Assembly: GCA_903891505.1 (NCBI GenBank)
Contig: CAITEO010000005.1
Location: 1 to 7,904 of the forward strand
Direction: 5' to 3'
Source of the DNA: an uncultured Candidatus Woesearchaeota archaeon
GTDB lineage: Archaea > Nanobdellota > Nanobdellia > Woesearchaeales > 21-14-0-10-32-9
Length of the DNA stretch: 7,904 nt
Shown here: in pieces, positions 1 through 4,956 of the stretch
How the letters are laid out: each line of letters starts with the position of its first letter
How positions within the stretch are numbered: the first letter of the stretch is position 1
Program-made: the position numbers and the translations under genes
Notes under the pieces: generated by a model
What the model was told of the DNA's origin: nothing
Databases searched by the model: none
Seen by the model: only the letters and a program-made list of their open reading frames with translations

Positions 1-34
1 TATATCTACTAAATAATAGTTAAATAGAACAAAA

Positions 35-42
35 TTTAAATA
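35..42 (+). promoter_or_regulatory. TATA box of the secreted-protein gene
   Basis: TTTAAATA, a near-consensus archaeal TATA box. Its centre is about 37 bases before the ATG at 76. With the usual spacing of about 26 bases, transcription would start near 63-66 and leave a leader of roughly 10 bases containing AAGGGA (65-70), a weak Shine-Dalgarno-like stretch. Inferred from position and sequence only. Confidence 0.5.
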
Positions 43-50
43 AAAGGACG

Positions 51-78
51 CATTTCATTAACTTAAGGGATTGAAATG
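51..78 (+). repeat. Inverted repeat ending on the start codon
   Basis: CATTTCA (51-57) and TGAAATG (72-78) are exact reverse complements separated by 14 bases. The right arm contains the ATG of the downstream gene, and the purine-rich AAGGGA lies in the loop. It could be a DNA operator between the TATA box and the coding region. It could be an RNA hairpin hiding the start codon only if transcription begins before 51, which the TATA spacing does not favour. Confidence 0.4.
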
Positions 79-825
79 AAACGATTATATGCATCATTAC
101 TGGCTGTTGTTCTGACGACAGGACTATTTTTTTCAGAAACAAATAGAGTTTATTCTCAGGATAAAGCAAAAAGAGCAGAAAAATTAACTCAAGTAAATGC
201 TAATGGTTCGTCTCAGAAAAAATATATCCATACTAAACTAATCAATCCTGAACTTAGACTTCCATTTGCTGTGTCTAAATTAGTTGCTAATTACGGAACT
301 TTATGCCAGAGTCCTGATCCATTAGATCCTAGCTCTTCAACAGATGACAATCCAGCTCAGTGGTATTCTATTTCAGCAGTTGTTCCTGAAAAAAACTCGA
401 AAGAAGGTGTGAGAAAATATGTTGATGTTCTTTTTGAGGATTCTGAGTTATTTCATAAAATAGATAAAGGAGATGGGCTCGTTGTTAGAATAAGAAATTA
501 TAAGAGAATTTCAGTAGGTAATGGCGATACAATTAATCAATTCTTAGGTAGTGAGGAATATGTTGTTTCGGATATTCAATCTGGAGAAATAGAATCTGGA
601 TACAATCATCTAAGTGGGCGAGAGGTTCCTGCGACATCAATATTTAGTTCTCAGAGCGAGGTTATTATTCCAGGAAGAACATCTCTTAATTATGATGCTG
701 CTCGGACAAAGAACATTGAAAATCTCGAAGTGCTTAATCAAGAATTTATAGATGAGTTAAAAATTTTATATCCTGTTCTAAAAGAAATGTGCACGGAATT
801 ACCTAATAACTTCGTGATAAATTAG
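76..825 (+). CDS. Secreted protein of unknown function
   Basis: I do not recognise a family. The 249-residue product starts with a classical Sec signal peptide: basic MKR, a hydrophobic core at about residues 6-19, then a polar region with a plausible signal peptidase site after V25-Y26-S27. The mature part is hydrophilic, without further membrane segments, and looks like mixed alpha/beta. It has only two cysteines, C77 and C239, which could form a disulfide outside the cell. Residues 80-95 are rich in Pro, Asp and Ser and may be a loop. The ATG at 76 is chosen because it directly precedes the signal peptide and has AAGGGA five bases upstream. The gene has its own TATA box and converges with the hydrolase gene, with only 10 bases between the stop codons. 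Probably an exported protein typical of small archaea; its role is unknown. Confidence 0.75.
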   Translation: MKRLYASLLAVVLTTGLFFSETNRVYSQDKAKRAEKLTQVNANGSSQKKYIHTKLINPELRLPFAVSKLVANYGTLCQSPDPLDPSSSTDDNPAQWYSISAVVPEKNSKEGVRKYVDVLFEDSELFHKIDKGDGLVVRIRNYKRISVGNGDTINQFLGSEEYVVSDIQSGEIESGYNHLSGREVPATSIFSSQSEVIIPGRTSLNYDAARTKNIENLEVLNQEFIDELKILYPVLKEMCTELPNNFVIN

Positions 826-835
826 ATAAATTAAT

Positions 836-1744
836 TTAAGATGTTGTCATTTCTTTTAATTCTTTTTCTATGAATGGCTTCATCGCATCGCAGTAACCAT
901 GGGCGCAATTATCAACAGTATAGAATGCCTTTGGTTCGCTTGCAATTGAAAAAGTATATTGTGCATTTGTCAATGGAATCATGTTGTCTGTTGTGCTGTG
1001 CAGCATTACAATTTTTCTTGGAGAAATATCTTTAATGTATCTATCAGGATCAATTGCGAGAAAATAAGGATCATCTTTCATATCTGTATGAATTATATTA
1101 AATCCTGATGAACTTATTATCAATGCACCTGAGATTCGGCTATCTAGGGTGGCTGCAATCATTGCATATCTTCCGCCCATACTTGCACCAGCAATAACTA
1201 ATTTGTTTTTATCAACAGAGTTTATCTGGCACATCACATCAACTGCTTTAAGAGCATCGTTTACACTTAAGAATTGTATTGGCTCTTCTTTTTCCTGAAA
1301 TATTGCTCTATCTTGATCATAATTAGGATAATAACCTCCAGTCTCACCTATTCCTCGCTGATCTATTACAATTACAGCATAACCCATTTCTGCAAAAACT
1401 TTTGCAGCAGGTTCATCCTCTTTCTTTACACCACCACCTGGCAACATAACTATTCCTGGAACTTTATCTTTATTCTTTGGAAGAAAAATAAGTCCATAAA
1501 TTGTTGCAGGCTGGTTGAGAAATGGTTTGCCCTCAAATGAAATCTTATTTATTGTATAATTCTCAGTTTCGTTAATCTTTAATATTATATAGCTAGGAGC
1601 AGTTCTTATGGTGGGATAATCTATTTTGTTTGTATTATAGTTAAAATAGGTTTCCTTCTTCGGGAGCAAAACAAGGATTAATGCAAAAACAAGGATTAAT
1701 GCAAGAACTCCAAGCCCCACTAGCTTTAATTGTTTTCTTTTCAT
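836..1744 (-). CDS. Membrane-anchored alpha/beta hydrolase (dienelactone hydrolase/peptidase-like)
   Basis: A 302-residue serine hydrolase. Residues 1-10 are basic, 11-28 form a single hydrophobic anchor, and the rest is an alpha/beta-hydrolase domain probably facing outside. Visible motifs are LPGGG (101-105, likely oxyanion region), VIDQRGIGETGG (126-137), the nucleophile elbow G-A-S-M-G with Ser188, the acid in LHSTTDNMIPL (Asp253) and His282 in CAHGY. The spacing and order Ser-Asp-His are complete, so it should be active. It resembles the dienelactone hydrolase, acyl-esterase and S9/S15 peptidase group; the substrate (ester or peptide) cannot be told from sequence. The anchor contains an in-frame 18-base tandem duplication. 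The start is the ATG at 1744. A seven-codon open frame (MNKIKNK) from 1764 ends in a TGA overlapping this ATG. The gene is monocistronic and convergent with the secreted-protein gene. Confidence 0.88.
   Translation of the reverse strand: MKRKQLKLVGLGVLALILVFALILVLLPKKETYFNYNTNKIDYPTIRTAPSYIILKINETENYTINKISFEGKPFLNQPATIYGLIFLPKNKDKVPGIVMLPGGGVKKEDEPAAKVFAEMGYAVIVIDQRGIGETGGYYPNYDQDRAIFQEKEEPIQFLSVNDALKAVDVMCQINSVDKNKLVIAGASMGGRYAMIAATLDSRISGALIISSSGFNIIHTDMKDDPYFLAIDPDRYIKDISPRKIVMLHSTTDNMIPLTNAQYTFSIASEPKAFYTVDNCAHGYCDAMKPFIEKELKEMTTS
1667..1702 (-). repeat. 18-base tandem duplication in the hydrolase anchor
   Basis: Two adjacent 18-base copies (1667-1684 and 1685-1702) differ at one base. 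On the coding strand they encode ALILVF then ALILVL, residues 15-26 of the hydrolase, so the duplication is in frame and forms most of the hydrophobic core of the membrane anchor. One copy alone would give a much shorter hydrophobic stretch. Confidence 0.85.
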
Positions 1745-1772
1745 TTATTCTTAATTTTATTCATGCTGTTTT

Positions 1773-1781
1773 TTAATATTT
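1773..1781 (-). promoter_or_regulatory. Probable TATA element of the hydrolase gene
   Basis: On the minus strand this reads AAATATTAA, centred about 33 bases before the ATG at 1744. It predicts a transcript start around 1750 and a leader of only about 5 bases. The core AATATT is palindromic, so the same site could also drive rightward transcription toward the possible RNA that follows. Weaker match than the other TATA boxes here. Confidence 0.3.
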
Positions 1782-1837
1782 CTATTTTTGTTTTGATTGT
1801 TCGTAAAAACATTAATCATCAAAAGAAAATTACTCGA

Positions 1838-1965
1838 AGAAAAGCTTTTGACTTTTCTGCGCCATGAACATGGATTAAAAGCGTAAGCGACTACGTGCAG
1901 AAAACTAGTAGTTCTTATTGTACTTTAGGGCAGAGTTGTTGATTCTTAATTCTCATCAATTTTTT
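1838..1965 (+). ncRNA. Possible structured RNA between hydrolase and dus genes
   Basis: No coding frame explains this stretch. An outer stem TTTTCTGC (1853-1860) / GCAGAAAA (1897-1904) encloses two hairpins. One is CCAT-GAAC-ATGG (1862-1873). The other is GCGTA (1881-1885) with TACGT (1892-1896), including one G-T pair. Together they make a compact three-way junction with almost no junction bases on two sides. The core 1857-1900 is 50 percent G+C (22 of 44 bases), well above its surroundings. A competing stem, AGAAAAG (1838-1844) / CTTTTCT (1852-1858), would break the outer stem, and loop GAAC (1866-1869) can pair with GTTC (1911-1914). A hairpin TTGAT/ATCAA (1939-1943/1955-1959) followed by six T (1960-1965) could mark a 3' end. 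No tRNA, C/D box or H/ACA signature is visible. The strand is a guess; folding and conservation are untested. Confidence 0.28.
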
Positions 1966-1970
1966 AAATA
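1963..1970 (+). promoter_or_regulatory. TATA box of dus, leaderless spacing
   Basis: TTTAAATA ends 20 bases before the ATG at 1991. The usual spacing from TATA centre to transcript start (about 26 bases) falls on or next to the A of the ATG, so the dus mRNA is probably leaderless. The box overlaps the T-run that could end the upstream RNA candidate. AGTAGTTCTT lies just after it (1975-1984). Confidence 0.65.
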
Positions 1971-1990
1971 GATAAGTAGTTCTTTGTATT

Positions 1991-2854
1991 ATGAACAAAA
2001 TAATTATTAATAAGAATATTTTAAATGGTAAATTTACATTCATGTCAGCACCGATAGAAGATGTTACTGACTCAGTATTTAGAAATTTAGCTCATAAATA
2101 CGGGGCTGACTTAACATTTACAGAAATGGCTAGAATTGAGAGCTTAGTTAGAAACAATCAAAGTACGTGGGATAGACTCAAAATAACTGATGCTGTTCCA
2201 ACACAAATACAATTGCTCGGCGCGAATGAACATTCCTTGAAAAAAGTTATTGACAGATTTGTTCCTACGAATGGGTTCACTGGATTTAATCTTAATTTAG
2301 GCTGTCCTAGTCCTGATATGATCAAGCTTGGCTATGGCTGCGCATTAATAAAAAGAATATCAAAAGTAAGAAAACTTGTTGCAGTGATTCATGATCAGGG
2401 TTATCCTTGTACGATAAAAATGCGTCTAGGTCTTAACAAGTTCGAGAAGGACAAAAAAGTGTACATTAATCTTATTGATGCAGTTGATGCTGAATTTTTT
2501 GTTGTACACACAAGATACGGCTCACAGACATACGCTGAACTTGCAGATCATTCTGTGTTAAAGGAATGCTTGAAGATTGGCAAACCTATAGTTGCAAACG
2601 GAGACATAGATAGTTTAGAAAAAGTAGAATTTCTTAAATCACTTGGGGTAAATGGTGTAATGATAGGCAGAGCGGCAGTCAAGGATCTTGCTATATTTAA
2701 CAGAATTAAAGGGATTCCTGCACCATCAGTTGAAGAATTAAGAAAAGAGTATGTGACACTTTCAGAGAAAGTAGATTCAAGATTTAGATATCGCGAGAAT
2801 GTACTAAAACGACTAGGTGCGCCAATTTCTACTAATAAAGAAGAGTTTAAGTAG
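1991..2854 (+). CDS. dus: tRNA-dihydrouridine synthase (Dus family)
   Basis: The 287-residue product is an FMN-dependent TIM-barrel enzyme that reduces uridine to dihydrouridine in the D-loop of tRNA, using NAD(P)H in the cytoplasm. Family marks in order: SAPIEDVTDSVFR near the N-terminus (residues 19-31, first barrel strand and FMN contact), NLNLGCPSP with the catalytic Cys105, TIKMRLG with Lys143, VVHTRYGSQTYAELAD with His173, PIVANGDI (199-206), and GVMIGRAAVKD (222-232, FMN phosphate site). All expected active-site residues are present. It is somewhat shorter than common bacterial Dus proteins (about 310-330 residues), the loss being in the C-terminal helical tRNA-binding part. The start at 1991 fits the leaderless TATA spacing. 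Two stop codons follow in a row (TAG TAA). Which uridine is modified cannot be told. Confidence 0.93.
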   Translation: MNKIIINKNILNGKFTFMSAPIEDVTDSVFRNLAHKYGADLTFTEMARIESLVRNNQSTWDRLKITDAVPTQIQLLGANEHSLKKVIDRFVPTNGFTGFNLNLGCPSPDMIKLGYGCALIKRISKVRKLVAVIHDQGYPCTIKMRLGLNKFEKDKKVYINLIDAVDAEFFVVHTRYGSQTYAELADHSVLKECLKIGKPIVANGDIDSLEKVEFLKSLGVNGVMIGRAAVKDLAIFNRIKGIPAPSVEELRKEYVTLSEKVDSRFRYRENVLKRLGAPISTNKEEFK

Positions 2855-2906
2855 TAAACTGCAACAAAATAATTTAAATAAATCTAAGTAGAAAATAGGC
2901 TTTATT

Positions 2907-4361
2907 TTATTGTTTTTTTCTTACAGGTTTTATATTCTTATTTCTTTTCATATTTTGTTTTATATTCTTTTTATGTTTGCGCTTAATTATTCTTTTACCT
3001 TTGTTTTGCTTCTTATTTAGTTTTGATTTCATCTCTGTATCTTCAATAAGGCGGTCTACTGAAAATAGGATGTGCTCGTGCTTGCTTTGTTTGAGTGCTC
3101 GTTTTCCTCGTCTAAGTGAAACAATTTCTGCATCATCAACAGACTTGTTTACAAAGATGGCTTTTTTTATTTTTGCTCTGCGGTTTTCTACTCTGAGTAT
3201 ATCATTTAATGTGGTGTTGATTTCTTCTACTGATTCTTTCTTTTTTTGTAATTCATAGTTCTCAGTCTTTTCAATTCTATCCTCGATTTTTTTTGGTATA
3301 AGATCAATTACAACCAGTTCGTTTCTTGAACCAAGCCTCATTGGTGCGCCCCACCATCCAGCACCTGTTGAAACATAGAGAAGAGTTTCTTTCTTCTTGT
3401 GAATACCTCTAACTGGTCCATCAAAGAGCGAGAGAATTAAATTGAGAGGAAATATTTGTCCACCATGTGTATGGCCTGAAAGCATCAAATCAATGCCTGC
3501 ATCTGATGCAGCCTTGAAACCATTTGGACGATGATATAAAAGCAGACTAAATCTGTTGTGGTCTACAGCAATTTTATCTAATTTATTTTTGAATTCATCT
3601 TTGCTATCTGTATCATCAATACCTATTATTTGTATGCCTTCATAAATTAGAAACCTATTTCTCATAATCTTTAGATCAGTATTTGCTAGTAATTCATAGA
3701 CTTCATCTATATCAATGAATTGCTCGTGATTTCCAAGAACAAAGAACGTCGGCGCGTTCAGACCCTTAAGTGAATCAAATTCGCCTTTTCTATATTTGTG
3801 CAATCCATCAATAAGATCGCCAGTGAAAACAACAAAGTCAGGATTTAACGCATTTACTCTATCTACTGTATGTGGAAGGAAGGTCTTTTTGTGAGTTGAG
3901 CCAATGTGTAGGTCGGAGATTTGCACAATTCTAAAATGTTTTTTAAGCCGTTCCGATTCAACTCTTATTGTTCTTATACTAAATGAAGCAATGTTATATA
4001 CTGAATAAGCTGCAGTCACAAGAACTACTCCAATAATTAAAATACGCATCCAAAAATAATCTAGTGGTACAAATAAATGAACTAAATCATAAATCAGAAA
4101 TACCCACAGGAAAAGGAAACTAATGCCTAGCCATGCAGAGAACAATATGCTTAGTGCTTTAACTAACCAATTGTTAAATTCTCTTAATAATGCTGCACCG
4201 ACAAAATATGAAATGGAACACAATAGCCATATTTCATAAAATGTGCTACCTGTTGGATAATTGAATAGAGTGAATAGTTTATAGATTACATAATAGTTTA
4301 AGGCACTAAAAACAACCAGAAATAAAAATAATTTCACCCCTAATCTTTCATTACTCTTCAT
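2907..4361 (-). CDS. Membrane metallophosphoesterase with basic C-terminal tail
   Basis: A 484-residue calcineurin-like phosphoesterase. Four likely membrane helices (about 10-32, 43-60, 68-95, 104-126) precede the catalytic domain (about 143-355). All metal-site motifs are intact: ISDLH (D150, H152), GDLID (D182), GNHE (N211, H212), His277 in YHRPNGF and GHTHGG (H297, H299). The layout resembles the YkuE/YaeI/LpxG-like group, some of which cleave phosphate or pyrophosphate bonds in lipids; the substrate here is unknown. Four helices and a basic N-terminus would place the catalytic domain inside. Residues about 356-484 form an extension that I do not see as part of the usual domain: first charged and helical, then very Lys/Arg-rich (447-484), which could bind nucleic acid, ribosomes or anionic lipid. 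The ATG at 4361 sits just after a strong TATA box. Convergent with dus. Confidence 0.92.
   Translation of the reverse strand: MKSNERLGVKLFLFLVVFSALNYYVIYKLFTLFNYPTGSTFYEIWLLCSISYFVGAALLREFNNWLVKALSILFSAWLGISFLFLWVFLIYDLVHLFVPLDYFWMRILIIGVVLVTAAYSVYNIASFSIRTIRVESERLKKHFRIVQISDLHIGSTHKKTFLPHTVDRVNALNPDFVVFTGDLIDGLHKYRKGEFDSLKGLNAPTFFVLGNHEQFIDIDEVYELLANTDLKIMRNRFLIYEGIQIIGIDDTDSKDEFKNKLDKIAVDHNRFSLLLYHRPNGFKAASDAGIDLMLSGHTHGGQIFPLNLILSLFDGPVRGIHKKKETLLYVSTGAGWWGAPMRLGSRNELVVIDLIPKKIEDRIEKTENYELQKKKESVEEINTTLNDILRVENRRAKIKKAIFVNKSVDDAEIVSLRRGKRALKQSKHEHILFSVDRLIEDTEMKSKLNKKQNKGKRIIKRKHKKNIKQNMKRNKNIKPVRKKQ
2913..2919 (+). terminator. Possible oligo-T terminator after dus
   Basis: Seven T on the plus strand follow TTTATTTTATTG, about 60 bases after the dus stop. 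This is the kind of U-tract where archaeal RNA polymerase stops. It overlaps the last codons (Lys-rich) of the convergent phosphoesterase gene, so the T-run also has a coding explanation. Confidence 0.35.
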
Positions 4362-4375
4362 TTAATATAGTATGC

Positions 4376-4392
4376 TAAATATTAAGTATTTA
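4376..4392. repeat. A+T-rich dyad overlapping the phosphoesterase TATA box
   Basis: TAAATA (4376-4381) and TATTTA (4387-4392) form an exact dyad with a five-base spacer. The right arm overlaps the TATA box of the phosphoesterase gene, so a protein bound here would block TBP. With only A and T in the arms, chance is a serious alternative. Confidence 0.3.
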
Positions 4393-4394
4393 AA
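4387..4394 (-). promoter_or_regulatory. TATA box of the phosphoesterase gene
   Basis: On the minus strand this reads TTTAAATA, the same octamer as before dus and the secreted-protein gene. It ends 25 bases before the ATG at 4361, giving a transcript start within a few bases of the ATG and an almost leaderless mRNA. It lies between the small membrane protein gene and the phosphoesterase, so the latter can be transcribed on its own. Confidence 0.6.
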
Positions 4395-4420
4395 CTTTAC
4401 TTTAGAATTTTTAGTGATAT

Positions 4421-4828
4421 TCAATTGTATGATTTAATAAATAGAACTCCATCTAAAAAAGATCCATAAATTGTAATATTATTGTTTAATTCATTGATCT
4501 GAATCGATGACTCATTGATTTCACTTGATGACTCATTGATTTTACTCAATGATCCATTGATTTGATCTAAATATATACTAGAAATTTTATTAGAAATCTG
4601 ACCTGCATAATACGCAATAAAAATTCTGCATGATTCTATTTGCACTCTAGTTTCCCCATTTAGAGTTGCTGAAATGTTTAGCACTTTTCCAGTCAAATAA
4701 GCATTGTTATCTGGTTGATCAAGAAAGAACGCATCCTTTGGTGCATAGTCAAAGATAAAAAAATAGCCTAGAAGAAGTCCTAATATGATTGCAAACAATG
4801 CAGTTATTTCTATCCATATATCTTTCAT
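4421..4828 (-). CDS. Small membrane-anchored protein with sequon repeats, possible OB-fold
   Basis: The 135-residue product has a single N-terminal membrane segment (about residues 8-26) and a small domain. I do not recognise the family with certainty. The pattern YLTGKVLNISATLNGETRVQIES (44-66) and later NNITIYGSFLDGVLFIKSY (116-134) resembles the strands of an OB-fold with a G-x-V start and a late I-x-G strand; this is inference. Between these halves are four seven-residue units, INGSLSK, INESSSE, INESSIQ, INELNNN (90-117). They create N-x-S/T sequons at N91, N98, N105 and N117, plus N51, as used by archaeal AglB if the domain faces outside. The gene lies 59 bases upstream of the phosphoesterase on the same strand and may be partly co-transcribed with it. 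It is divergent from lonB. The ATG at 4828 directly precedes the membrane segment. Confidence 0.72.
   Translation of the reverse strand: MKDIWIEITALFAIILGLLLGYFFIFDYAPKDAFFLDQPDNNAYLTGKVLNISATLNGETRVQIESCRIFIAYYAGQISNKISSIYLDQINGSLSKINESSSEINESSIQINELNNNITIYGSFLDGVLFIKSYN
4478..4561 (-). repeat. 21-base tandem repeat, four units, coding
   Basis: Four 21-base units encode residues 90-117 of the small membrane protein. The two best preserved neighbours share TTGAT at the unit start on the plus strand, and two units share GATGACTCA. Unit length is a multiple of three, so copy-number change keeps the frame. At protein level the consensus is I-N-E-S-S-x-x. The terminal units are more diverged. 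Confidence 0.8.
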
Positions 4829-4838
4829 AAGATTAATA

Positions 4839-4848
4839 ATGTATACAT
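4839..4848. repeat. Perfect palindrome ATGTATACAT before the small membrane protein gene
   Basis: A ten-base perfect palindrome 11-20 bases upstream of the ATG at 4828, between the likely TATA-like element (minus strand, about 4853-4860, TTTTAAGA) and the start codon. It could be an operator for the leftward gene, but is short and A+T-rich. Confidence 0.3.
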
Positions 4849-4876
4849 ATGTCTTAAAATTATTATTTGAATTTAT

Positions 4877-4893
4877 TTCGCAAATATTGCGAA
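4877..4893. promoter_or_regulatory. Dyad TTCGCAA-N3-TTGCGAA between divergent genes
   Basis: Two exact seven-base arms with spacer ATA form a 17-base dyad. It lies 49 bases from the leftward start (4828) and 64 bases from the lonB start (4957), upstream of both likely TATA boxes, which suits an activator or a shared regulator binding as a dimer. The CG-containing arms stand out in this A+T-rich intergenic region. The regulator is not identified. The arm TTGCGAA with the same flank recurs once at 7393-7401. Confidence 0.5.
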
Positions 4894-4914
4894 TAGAAGG
4901 TTAAAAGCAGAAAC

Positions 4915-4923
4915 TATTAAAAA
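4915..4923 (+). promoter_or_regulatory. Probable TATA box of lonB
   Basis: TATTAAAAA, centred about 38 bases before the ATG at 4957. It predicts a transcript start near 4944 and a leader of about 12-13 bases with only a weak purine stretch (GAGAAA, 4946-4951) before the start codon. Inferred from position. Confidence 0.4.
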
Positions 4924-4938
4924 GAACAAGCAGTTCTT
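4922..4938. promoter_or_regulatory. Inverted repeat AAGAAC-N5-GTTCTT at the lonB promoter
   Basis: Exact six-base arms with spacer AAGCA, overlapping the 3' end of the TATA box and lying before the predicted transcript start. This position suits a repressor that blocks pre-initiation complex assembly. LonB-type genes are stress-responsive in several archaea, so a heat- or stress-linked repressor is plausible, but the sequence is not one I can assign to a known regulator. Confidence 0.4.
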
Positions 4939-4956
4939 CAATACAGAGAAATAGCT

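Noticed and set aside
1274..1540. Open frame of 88 codons on the plus strand inside the hydrolase gene
   Set aside because: It is antisense to the conserved catalytic part of the hydrolase, encodes a low-complexity Ile/Tyr/Phe-rich product, and has no promoter of its own.
1810..1826. Minus-strand TTGATGAT resembling a box C motif
   Set aside because: The first position is not a purine and no box D (CTGA) follows within a guide-RNA length.
1745..1990. Checked for a tRNA or a C/D or H/ACA guide RNA
   Set aside because: No T-loop GTTCRA, no acceptor stem or CCA-compatible end, no paired boxes C and D, and no ACA at the right distance from a hairpin.
2871..2882. TATA-like AATTTAAATAAA on the plus strand after dus
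   Set aside because: No gene follows on the plus strand; the site is in a convergent gap and A+T-rich by composition.
2977..3258. Open frame of 93 codons on the plus strand opposite the phosphoesterase tail
   Set aside because: Mirror of the Lys/Glu-rich coding strand (giving Phe/Leu/Ser); no TATA box at a suitable distance and no family pattern.
4478..4561. Repeat units look like C/D box RNA motifs (TGATGA and CTGA) or a small repeat array
   Set aside because: The units are contiguous, in frame and explained by the protein heptads; there are no spacers as in CRISPR, and box spacing does not fit a C/D guide RNA.
2907..4828. Idea that the small membrane protein and the phosphoesterase form a strict operon
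   Set aside because: The 59-base gap contains a strong TATA box for the phosphoesterase, so at most partial co-transcription is supported.
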